The notes beneath the pieces were generated by a model. The model ran no database searches. It saw nothing but the letters and a program-made list of their open reading frames with translations, and was not told where the DNA came from. Shown piece after piece: positions 57,206 to 64,000 of a stretch of 64,000 nucleotides of DNA. Origin of the DNA: Rhodanobacter sp. Soil772 (GTDB lineage: Bacteria; Pseudomonadota; Gammaproteobacteria; Xanthomonadales; Rhodanobacteraceae); contig NZ_LMSK01000004.1 in assembly GCF_001428385.1 (NCBI RefSeq), forward strand, positions 62,001 to 126,000, written 5' to 3'. Made by a program: the position numbers and the translations under genes. Each line of letters begins with the position of its first letter. The stretch's first letter is position 1.

Positions 57206-58066
57206 ATGGCCGGGAAATTTGCGCGCAGTTGGGCGTTGCTGAAAGCGAGCGCGGCGGTGTTGCGTTCGGACAAGTCGTTGCTGGTGTTTCCCTTGCTATC
57301 GGGGCTGTGCACGCTGCTGGTGGCGGCGAGTTTCCTGATCCCGGTCGGGGTGATGGTGATCGGCAACGAGCACGCCGGCGAGCAGTTCAGGCAGGGCATG
57401 TCCGCGGGCGCGTATCTGCTGATGTTCGGCTTCTACCTGGTGCAGTACTTCGTGATCATCTTTTTCCAGACCGCGCTGACCGGCGTGGCGCTGATGCACC
57501 TGCGCGGCGAGCCGACCAGCGTGGGCGCCGGCTTCGCGCTGGCCCGCGCGAAGTTGCCGCAGATCCTCGGCTACGCGCTGATCGCCGCCACCGTCGGCCT
57601 GCTGCTGCGGATGATCCAGGAGCGCCTTGGCCTGATCGGCCGGTTGGTGGTCGGCTTCATCGGCCTGGCCTGGACCGTGGCCACCTTCCTGGTGGTGCCG
57701 ATCCTGGCCAGCCAGGACGTGGGCCCGGTCGACGCGGTCAAGCGCAGCGTGGAACTGCTCAAGCGCAGCTGGGGCGAGAACCTGATCGGCAACGGCGGCA
57801 TCGGCGTGGTGTTCGGCCTGCTGATGGTGCTGGCGGTGCTGCTCGGCGCGATCCTGATCGGCGGCGCGGTCGCGTTGCAGTCGGCCGTGGCGATCGTGCT
57901 GGCGGTGGCCATGGTGGTGCTGGGGCTGACCCTGCTCGGCCTGGTCCAGGCGTCACTGCAAGGCATCTACTCGGCCGCGCTGTACCGCTACGCGGAAGCG
58001 GGCGAGGCCAGCGTCGGCTTCGACCAGGCGCTGCTGCAGCAGGCGTTCGCGCCGAAGAAGAAGTAG
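57206..58066 (+). CDS. DUF6159-like multi-pass membrane protein
   Basis: This 286-aa protein has about six transmembrane segments (around 29-55, 75-98, 128-148, 152-180, 208-230 and 232-258). The N-terminus FARSWALLKASAAVLRSDKSLLVFPLLSG is the recognisable conserved part of this uncharacterised family. The ATG at 57206 follows GGGGGAG and is preferred to one six codons earlier. No function is known. Confidence 0.8.
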   Translation: MAGKFARSWALLKASAAVLRSDKSLLVFPLLSGLCTLLVAASFLIPVGVMVIGNEHAGEQFRQGMSAGAYLLMFGFYLVQYFVIIFFQTALTGVALMHLRGEPTSVGAGFALARAKLPQILGYALIAATVGLLLRMIQERLGLIGRLVVGFIGLAWTVATFLVVPILASQDVGPVDAVKRSVELLKRSWGENLIGNGGIGVVFGLLMVLAVLLGAILIGGAVALQSAVAIVLAVAMVVLGLTLLGLVQASLQGIYSAALYRYAEAGEASVGFDQALLQQAFAPKKK

Positions 58067-58082
58067 CCGCGAGCCGCAGAAC

Positions 58083-58829
58083 TCACACCGACAACGTGCG
58101 CCCGCCGTCCACGCGGATGATCTGCCCGGTGACATACGGCGCATCGCGCAGCAGCCACAGCACGGCGCCGGCGACATCCTCGGGCGTGCCGGCGTGCTGC
58201 AGCGGCGTGCGCGCCAGCATCGTCTGCTGATCGGCGTACGGTTTGCCGTCGCTGGGCCACAGCACCGCGCCGGGCGCCACGCCGTTGACACGGATTTCCG
58301 GGCCCAGCTCCAGCGCCAGCGAGCGGGTCATCGCGGCGAGTGCGGCCTTCGCCATGCAGTACAGCGGGTGCTCCGCCAGCGGCCGTTCGGCGTAGATGTC
58401 GACCATGTTGACGATGCCGCCGCGCGCTTCGCGCAGCGCCGGGATCGCCGCCTGGCTGAGGAAGAACGGCGCCTGCGCGTTGGAGGCGAACAACGCGTCC
58501 CACTGCTGCGGCGTCGCCGTGCCCAGCGGCGTGGGGAAGAACGCCGAGGCGTTGTTGACCAGCGCGTCGAGCCGGCCGTAGTGCGCCAGCAATTGTTCGA
58601 TCATTGCCGGCAAGGCGGGCAGGTCGGCCAGTTCGGCCTGCAGCAGCAAGGTGCTGCCGCGGCGTTGCCGTTCCAGTTCGTCGGCCAGCGCGCGGGCGTC
58701 GTCGGCGGAGCGGCGGTAGTGCAGCGCCAGGTCGTAGCCGGCTGCGTGCAGGGTGCGCGCGGTCACCGCGCCGACGCGACGGCCGGCGCCGGTGATCAGC
58801 GCGACGGGGCGGTCGTGGCGTGGCGGCAT
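58083..58829 (-). CDS. folM: Pteridine reductase-like short-chain dehydrogenase (FolM-type)
   Basis: This 248-aa SDR has the TGAGRRVGAVTARTLHAAG cofactor motif, in which the Arg after TGxG is typical of pteridine reductases, NNASAFFPTPL, and the catalytic Tyr-Lys in LYCMAKAALAAMTR. It likely reduces dihydromonapterin or dihydrofolate with NADPH. Its closeness to folB and folK (opposite strand) supports a pterin role. Confidence 0.85.
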   Translation of the reverse strand: MPPRHDRPVALITGAGRRVGAVTARTLHAAGYDLALHYRRSADDARALADELERQRRGSTLLLQAELADLPALPAMIEQLLAHYGRLDALVNNASAFFPTPLGTATPQQWDALFASNAQAPFFLSQAAIPALREARGGIVNMVDIYAERPLAEHPLYCMAKAALAAMTRSLALELGPEIRVNGVAPGAVLWPSDGKPYADQQTMLARTPLQHAGTPEDVAGAVLWLLRDAPYVTGQIIRVDGGRTLSV

Positions 58830-58899
58830 GGGGCGACTCCGGCGGATATCCAGATTCCAGCTTGCCGCAAAGCCCGCTTCACGTCATCCGGCGCGGCGC

Positions 58900-59646
58900 T
58901 CAATCAGGTTTGCGCGACTTCCGGCTGGCGGCCTTGCGTGCGGCACTCGCCACTTTGCGTGCGGCGCCGGCCACGGCCTTGTCGACCAGGCTGTTCACCG
59001 CGCGGCGGCGGGGCTTGGCTTTCGGCGTATCGGCGGCGTCGCCCTCGAGCGTGACTTCGCCTTCGAACAGTTCGATCGCGGTGCCGGCAACTTGCCCGGT
59101 GTCGTAGTACGCGTAGGCGCCCACGCCGAGTGCGCCGATTACCGGCAGCCAGCGCGAAACGCCCTTGCTGAGCGTGCGCTGGGTCAGCTTGACGCCGACC
59201 TGTTTCGCCACGCGTTGGGCCACGCCGTAGGACATCCGCCGGAACACCAGCCGGTCGCCCATGCGCACCACCAGATCGCGAAACGCCTGCGCCGCGGTGT
59301 GGCGGAACAGGCACCACATCATCTGCTCGCGGCCCAGCGTGGCGTGACGACCGTAGGCGGCGGCGATGTCGCTGACCATCTGCGCCTGGATTTTCCAGAT
59401 CGCGATCAGCTCCGGCAGCAAGGTCAGCCAGCCCAGCGGCCCCGGCGGCAACGCGAGCGAGCCGGCGGTGAGTGCGGCACGCTGGGCGGCGCGATTGGCC
59501 AGCCGGCGCGCCTCGCTGGCGGGGTCCTGGCTGTTGCCGATCTTGCTGTCGGGTACCTGGCTGACGAAATCCAGGATCGCCTCGGTGATCCGGCCGTGCT
59601 CGACCGGTGCGATGACGGTGGCTACCTGCTGGCTGGGCTGGGTCAT
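58900..59646 (-). CDS. EcsC-family protein
   Basis: This 248-aa protein has the EcsC-like pattern with RLANRAAQRAALTAGSLALPPGPLGWLTLLPELIAIWKIQAQMVSDIAAAYG (about 48-98) and a hydrophobic segment near 163-178. The C-terminal tail (about 210-248) is rich in Lys/Arg/Ala. The biochemical role of EcsC proteins is not known. Confidence 0.82.
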   Translation of the reverse strand: MTQPSQQVATVIAPVEHGRITEAILDFVSQVPDSKIGNSQDPASEARRLANRAAQRAALTAGSLALPPGPLGWLTLLPELIAIWKIQAQMVSDIAAAYGRHATLGREQMMWCLFRHTAAQAFRDLVVRMGDRLVFRRMSYGVAQRVAKQVGVKLTQRTLSKGVSRWLPVIGALGVGAYAYYDTGQVAGTAIELFEGEVTLEGDAADTPKAKPRRRAVNSLVDKAVAGAARKVASAARKAASRKSRKPD

Positions 59647-59782
59647 GCGTGGCTCCGTGGGACGTATCGGGCGCTGGACGCGGCATGTGTCGTTGGCAGT
59701 CTAGGGACGTCGCATGAAGCGGGGATCAACGGTTTCGCCGTCGGGCATGACTTCCGGCGCAGGCGTGGCGGAAAACTTTTCA

Positions 59783-59800
59783 GTAATGTTATAACATTAC
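59783..59800. promoter_or_regulatory. Perfect 18-bp palindrome upstream of the TonB receptor, Zur/Fur-like operator
   Basis: GTAATGTTATAACATTAC (59783-59800) is fully self-complementary and lies 38 nt before the receptor start in a local AT-rich patch. The TGTTATAACA core resembles the half-sites of Fur-family operators, especially Zur boxes (ATGTTATA/TATAACAT). The gene downstream is an uptake receptor, so metal control is likely, but the metal is inferred. Confidence 0.6.
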
Positions 59801-59838
59801 AAAATAAGAACCTCTTTCCACCCCTGTTGGAACTGTCG

Positions 59839-62025
59839 ATGAAACCTTCCCTGCTCGCCTTGAGCCTTGCCGTTGCCCTGGGGACGACCGCCGTCCACGC
59901 CACCGACACGACGCCGGCGACGAATGCCGCCGCCCCCGCCGTTACCGCGAACGGGGACGATCCGGTCGACGGTGGCGGCCGCAACAGGCAGCCGGCCAAG
60001 GTGCAGGACCTGGGCGCGGTCTCGGTCTCGGCCGCGCTGGACCAGGCGCGCAATGCGCTGTCGCCGGATACCGGCAGCAGCCAGTACGTGATCGACCACA
60101 AGGCGATCGCGCAGCTGCCGCTGGGCGCCTCCACGCCGATGAACCAGGTGCTGCTGCAGGCGCCTGGCGTGGTGCAGGATTCCTACGGCGGCCTGCACGT
60201 GCGCGGCGACCACGCGAACCTGCAGTACCGCATCAATGGCGTGATCATCCCCGAGTCGATCGGCGGCTTCGGCCAGAGCCTCGATGCGCGCACGATCGAC
60301 ACCGTGAAGCTGCTCGACGGCGCGCTGCCGGCGCAGTACGGCCTGCGCACGGCGGCGGTGGTCGACATCACCACGAAGAGCGGCCATGACCTCGGCAACG
60401 GCGGCAGCGTCGGCATCACCGGCGGCAGCAACGGCACGCTCAATCCGAACGCGTCGGTCTGGGGCAGCAACGACCGCTGGAGCTGGTTCTTCACCGGCAA
60501 CTACCTGGAGAACGATGCCGGCATCGAGAATCCCACGTCGAGCAGGAAGCCGATCCACGACCACACCAACCAGGTGAAGGGCTTCGGCGACGTCAGCTAC
60601 CTGATCGACAACGACACCCGGCTGAGCTTCCTGTTCGGCGTCGCCAACAACCGCTTCCAGATCCCGAACCGGCCGGGCTATATGCCGCAATTCGGCTATC
60701 TGGATACGGTCGACTTCAACTCCGCCAACCTCGACGAACACCAGCGCGAGAACACCCGCTTCGGCGTGCTGGCGCTGCAGGGCAAGCTGGGCGCGACCGA
60801 CTACCAGGTGTCGGTGGGCCAGCGCTACAGCCGCCTCGCCTATGCGCCGGACCGGATCGGCGAGCTGATGTTCAACGGCGTCGCTTCCGCGGTCACCCGC
60901 AGCAATCGCGCCAGCACCTTGCAGGCCGACTTCGCCATGCCGATGGGCGGCCGCCACACGCTGCGCTACGGCATCTACGGCAGCTTCGAGCGCGCGGTCA
61001 GCGGCAACGACGCATGGGTGTTCCCGGCCGACGCCGACGGCAACCAGGCCAGCACCACGCCGATCAACATCCTCGACAACAGCCGCCTCACCGCGAAGAC
61101 CTGGTCGGCCTACGTGCAGGACGAGTGGAGCATCGGCGACACCTGGACGCTGAACTACGGCCTGCGCGGCGACCGTTACCAACTGGCACGCAGCGAGAGC
61201 CAGCTGAGCCCGCGGCTGGGCCTGGTCTGGCAGGCCACCGGCAGCACCACCGTGCACGCCGGCTACTCGCGCTACTTCACCCCGCCGGCCACCGAGATGA
61301 TCGCGAGCAGCAACATCGCCAAGTTCGACGGCACCACCAACGCGGTGTCGGACATGGGCAACAACACGCCGCTGGCCGAGCGCTCGGACTATTTCGACGT
61401 CGGCGTCTCGCAGAACCTCGGCTCGGCCTGGACCGTCGGCGTGGACGCCTACTACCGCAAGGTGCAGCGTCTGCAGGACGAAGGCCAGTTCGGCTCCGCC
61501 CTGGTCTACTCCACCTTCAACTACGCCGCGGGCCGGGTGAAGGGCCTGGAATTCACCGTCAACTACGAGCAGGGGCCGCTGTCCGCCTACTTCAACGCGT
61601 CGCTCGGCAAGGCGATCGGCAAGCGCATCATCACCAGCCAGTACAACTTCGCGTCGGACGACCTGGCCTACGTCAACGACCACTGGATCTTCCTCGACCA
61701 CGACCAGAAACTCACCTCGTCCGGCGGCGTCAACTATGCGTTGAACGACAGCACCCGGGTCGGCGCCGACTACCTGTTCGGCAGCGGCCTGCGCAAGGAC
61801 GGCAACGTGCCGAACGGCGCCTCGCTGCCGGTGTACTTCCAGTTGAACCTCAACCTGTCGCACGACTTCACGTTCGAGCGCTTCGGCCAGCTGCACACCC
61901 AGCTCGCCGTGCTCAACGCGCTGGACCGCACCTACGAGTTGCGCGACGGCAGCGGCATCGGCGTCGGTGCGCCGCAGTTCGGCCCGCGCCGCGGTGTGTA
62001 CCTTAGCGTGCAGAAGGATTTCTGA
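59839..62025 (+). CDS. TonB-dependent outer-membrane receptor
   Basis: This 728-aa receptor has a signal peptide (about 1-21), a plug domain (about 65-180, with QLPLGASTPMNQVLLQAPGVVQDSYGGLHVRGDHANLQYRINGV) and a barrel ending LDRTYELRDGSGIGVGAPQFGPRRGVYLSVQKDF with terminal Phe. The ligand is not clear; the upstream palindrome suggests a metal, possibly zinc. The start was placed at MKPSLLALSLAVALG, which begins the signal peptide; upstream frame is antisense to the EcsC gene. Confidence 0.92.
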   Translation: MKPSLLALSLAVALGTTAVHATDTTPATNAAAPAVTANGDDPVDGGGRNRQPAKVQDLGAVSVSAALDQARNALSPDTGSSQYVIDHKAIAQLPLGASTPMNQVLLQAPGVVQDSYGGLHVRGDHANLQYRINGVIIPESIGGFGQSLDARTIDTVKLLDGALPAQYGLRTAAVVDITTKSGHDLGNGGSVGITGGSNGTLNPNASVWGSNDRWSWFFTGNYLENDAGIENPTSSRKPIHDHTNQVKGFGDVSYLIDNDTRLSFLFGVANNRFQIPNRPGYMPQFGYLDTVDFNSANLDEHQRENTRFGVLALQGKLGATDYQVSVGQRYSRLAYAPDRIGELMFNGVASAVTRSNRASTLQADFAMPMGGRHTLRYGIYGSFERAVSGNDAWVFPADADGNQASTTPINILDNSRLTAKTWSAYVQDEWSIGDTWTLNYGLRGDRYQLARSESQLSPRLGLVWQATGSTTVHAGYSRYFTPPATEMIASSNIAKFDGTTNAVSDMGNNTPLAERSDYFDVGVSQNLGSAWTVGVDAYYRKVQRLQDEGQFGSALVYSTFNYAAGRVKGLEFTVNYEQGPLSAYFNASLGKAIGKRIITSQYNFASDDLAYVNDHWIFLDHDQKLTSSGGVNYALNDSTRVGADYLFGSGLRKDGNVPNGASLPVYFQLNLNLSHDFTFERFGQLHTQLAVLNALDRTYELRDGSGIGVGAPQFGPRRGVYLSVQKDF

Positions 62026-62136
62026 GCGCAGGAACGTGCTGCGGTTTTGCAGGGCGGGTCGATCTGCGGGCGCCCGATGAAGGGCGTGCGGCGCCATCCG
62101 CTATGCTTGCCGCGTTTTTCATGACCGGCAACAAAC

Positions 62137-63330
62137 ATGTCTTCTCGCCTCCCCGAACCGACGGCCGACGAGCGCGCCCATTCCGATCGCCTGCTGCAGT
62201 TATTGCGCGAACAGATTGCCTCGCACGGACCGATGCCGTTCTCGCAATACATGGAGCGTTGCCTGTACGCGCCGGGGCTGGGCTACTACAGCGCCGGCCG
62301 TACCAAGTTCGGCGCAGCCGGCGACTTCGTCACCGCGCCGGAACTGGGCGGCCTGTTCGCCGACTGCGTGGTGAATGCGCTGCAACCGGTGCTGGCGATG
62401 CTCGGCGACGAGGCGGATTTCCTCGAACTGGGCGGCGGCAGCGGTGCATTCGCCGAGGCGGCGTTGAAGGCGCTGGCCGCCAGCGGCACGCTGCCGCGGC
62501 GGTATCTGATCCTGGAGCCCAGCGCCGACTTGCGCGAACGCCAGCGCGAACGCCTGCTGGCGCACTTGCCGGCCGCGCTCAACGCCCGCGTGCAGTGGCT
62601 GGATCGCCCGCCCGAGCAGGACTGGCGCGGCGTGCTGTTCGCCAACGAGGTGATCGACGCGCTGCCGGCCACGCGCTTCGCGATGCGCCAGGGCGAAGTT
62701 TATGAAGAGTACGTGGCGCTCGATGGCGAAGGCCGCCTGGTCCGCGTCGACCGCCCGGCCGATGCGCTGGTATCCGCCGCCGTGCGCCACGTCGAGCGCG
62801 ACCTCGGCGTCGATTTCGTCGATGGCTACCGCTCGGAAATCCTGCCGCAGCTGCCGTACTGGATCCAGGCGGTCGCCGGCTCGCTGACGACGGGCTTGCT
62901 GCTGTTCATCGACTACGGTTACGTGCGCCGCGAGTTCTACCTGCCCGAGCGCGACGACGGCACCTTGATGGCGCATTACCGTCACCACGCACACAACGAC
63001 CCGCTGTACCTGCCGGGCATGAACGACCTTACCGCCTCGGTCGACTTCACCGCGCTGGCCGAGGCCGGCAACAGCGCCGGCTTCGGCGTGGCGGGGTATT
63101 TGCCGCAGGCGCAGTTCCTGATTGGCGCCGGGTTGCAGGACGCGTTCGAGCGCGAGCACGCGGCGATCGCCGACGAGCACGGCCGCTACCGGCTCGCCCA
63201 GCAGGCGAAGCGGCTGATGTTGCCCGAGCAGATGGGCGAACGCTTCCAGGCGATGCTGTTGGCGCGCGGCCTCGACGCGCTGCCGCTGCCGGCCGAGTTG
63301 CTCGCCGCCGACCAGGGCGAGCGGCTTTGA
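62137..63330 (+). CDS. MidA/NDUFAF7-family SAM-dependent methyltransferase
   Basis: This 397-aa protein starts with the family block ITSHG-like IASHGPMPFSQYMERCLYAPGLGYYS and has FVTAPELGGLFADC, the SAM-binding FLELGGGSGAFAEAAL and LFANEVIDALPA. The mitochondrial homologue NDUFAF7 methylates an arginine of complex I; the bacterial role is not established. Its stop overlaps the next start by 4 nt (TGA inside the GTG/TTG region), so it is coupled to the VanZ-like gene. Confidence 0.88.
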   Translation: MSSRLPEPTADERAHSDRLLQLLREQIASHGPMPFSQYMERCLYAPGLGYYSAGRTKFGAAGDFVTAPELGGLFADCVVNALQPVLAMLGDEADFLELGGGSGAFAEAALKALAASGTLPRRYLILEPSADLRERQRERLLAHLPAALNARVQWLDRPPEQDWRGVLFANEVIDALPATRFAMRQGEVYEEYVALDGEGRLVRVDRPADALVSAAVRHVERDLGVDFVDGYRSEILPQLPYWIQAVAGSLTTGLLLFIDYGYVRREFYLPERDDGTLMAHYRHHAHNDPLYLPGMNDLTASVDFTALAEAGNSAGFGVAGYLPQAQFLIGAGLQDAFEREHAAIADEHGRYRLAQQAKRLMLPEQMGERFQAMLLARGLDALPLPAELLAADQGERL

Positions 63331-63749
63331 CGGAACGCGAAACGATTCAGCCGTCCGGACGGCTGCGCTGGCATCGCGCCTGGGTCGCGCTGGGTGGCGC
63401 GATCATGCTGTGGGTGCTGTGGATGGCGCTGCGCCCGGACCCCGGCATCGCGCTGGATTTCCCGTACGGCGACAAGCTGCTGCACGCCACCACTTTCACC
63501 TGCCTGATGGGCTGGTGGGGCAACGTCTACCGCGAACGCCGCCCGCGCGGCTGGGCTGCGCTGGGCTGCCTGGCGTTCGGCGTGTTCATCGAATTCGCGC
63601 AGTGGCTGGACCCGCCGCGCGACGCCGATGCGCTGGACGTGCTCGCCGATGGCGTCGGCATCGTCATCGCGCTGATGCTGCTGCGCACATCGCTCGCCAG
63701 CGTGCTGGCGAGCGTGGAAGCGCGCTCAATGCGCCGGCGCGGGGACTGA
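63327..63749 (+). CDS. VanZ-family membrane protein
   Basis: This 140-aa protein has three to four predicted transmembrane segments and the VanZ-like core DKLLHATTFTCLMGWWGNVYRERRPRGWAALGCLAFGVFIEFAQWLDPPRDADALDVLADGVG (split over about 47-112), including the conserved FxxEFxQ-like IEFAQ and DxxANxxG-like DVLADGVG. Function is unknown. TTG start is inferred from the overlap with the MidA gene. Confidence 0.8.
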   Translation: MTERETIQPSGRLRWHRAWVALGGAIMLWVLWMALRPDPGIALDFPYGDKLLHATTFTCLMGWWGNVYRERRPRGWAALGCLAFGVFIEFAQWLDPPRDADALDVLADGVGIVIALMLLRTSLASVLASVEARSMRRRGD

Positions 63750-64000
63750 ACCGACCGAACCGGCTGCTGCCGGCACCACCGTCGAGCTGGCCGGCGCTGG
63801 TGCGGAGGCGGGTTCCGCCGGCAACGGTTCCACCGGCGTCGAATCCTCCGGGCGGCGCACCAGCTGGCCGCGCTTGAACAGCTCGCTGGCGACCTGGTAA
63901 TAGGCCACCGCCTGGTCGATCTGCTCTTCGTTCTGCGGCACGATCGGGGTGGCGTCGCCGCTGGCGTAGTCCGGCTTCATCTGCTCCAGCTTGCGCTGCG
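63726..64000 (-). CDS. Partial protein of unknown function (cut by right edge)
   Basis: The last about 91 codons of a minus-strand gene are visible. The frame reads in from the edge as QRKLEQMKPDYASGD, so the internal Met is probably not the start. The tail contains QNEEQIDQAVAYYQVASELF and ends with a Pro/Ala/Ser/Val-rich stretch. Its 3' end overlaps the VanZ-like gene tail-to-tail by 24 nt. I do not recognise the family. Confidence 0.6.
   Translation of the reverse strand, partial: QRKLEQMKPDYASGDATPIVPQNEEQIDQAVAYYQVASELFKRGQLVRRPEDSTPVEPLPAEPASAPAPASSTVVPAAAGSVGSVPAPAH

Overview
The window is about 64 kb of GC-rich (roughly two thirds G+C) gammaproteobacterial chromosome. The Xps-type order of the type II secretion operon (E-F-G-H-I-J-K-L-M-N-D), the monomeric isocitrate dehydrogenase, the kumamolisin-like S53 peptidase, the MtrB/PioB-DmsE pair and the GGGATTCG-type intergenic hairpin repeats together suggest a member of the Xanthomonadales, most likely Rhodanobacteraceae. 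This placement is inference from gene content, not a database match.

Positions 1-13144 hold a complete type I-F CRISPR-Cas locus, all on the minus strand except for an island in its middle. From the cas1 end it reads: cas1, cas2-3 fusion, [island], csy1 (cas8f), csy2 (cas5f), csy3 (cas7f), cas6f (csy4), terminator, short leader, then an array of at least 61 identical 28-nt repeats running off the left edge. The island (about 7850-8680, plus strand) is the most interesting part. It holds a degenerate two-repeat mini-CRISPR (7880-7960) followed by a FitA/VapB-FitB/VapC toxin-antitoxin pair. The upstream pseudo-repeat keeps a perfect 8-nt crRNA 5' handle. The downstream pseudo-repeat keeps a perfect Cas6f hairpin. 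The 25-nt guide between them matches 14 of 17 PAM-proximal positions of a site with a perfect 5'-CC PAM lying inside the csy1 promoter, between and over its -10 and -35. This is the architecture expected of a crRNA-like RNA that directs the Csy complex to repress its own operon (CreR-like autorepression), here in a type I-F locus and next to a TA module.

Positions 13375-24455 are mostly housekeeping genes: a LysM protein, a lipoprotein, isocitrate dehydrogenase, a TraB/GumN protein, an aldo/keto reductase, a LysR regulator, glutathione-dependent formaldehyde dehydrogenase (preceded by a perfect 46-bp palindrome), a NYN protein, a methyltransferase-like secreted protein, RluE and TatD. Positions 24758-35773 are the complete type II secretion operon, with overlapping genes. 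Two copies of a hairpin repeat have been inserted in opposite orientation just after the start codons of gspH and gspI, so that the repeat is translated as an unusually long prepilin leader.

Positions 35829-48986 carry HrpB helicase, a CHASE/PAS/GGDEF/EAL protein, an ArsR-like regulator, two secreted peptidases (M28 and S53, plausible type II secretion substrates), a flavoprotein and a LysR regulator. Positions 49230-53982 hold an outer-membrane electron-conduit module: a decaheme DmsE/MtrA-type cytochrome, an MtrB/PioB-type barrel and a c4-type dihaem cytochrome, split by a 290-bp MITE-like element with 23-bp perfect terminal inverted repeats. Positions 54005-64000 contain glutaminyl cyclase, DbpA, folate genes (folB, folK, a folM-like reductase), membrane and unknown proteins, a TonB-dependent receptor behind a perfect palindrome, a MidA-type methyltransferase, a VanZ-family protein and a gene cut by the right edge. 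No rRNA, tRNA, prophage or intact insertion sequence was recognised.
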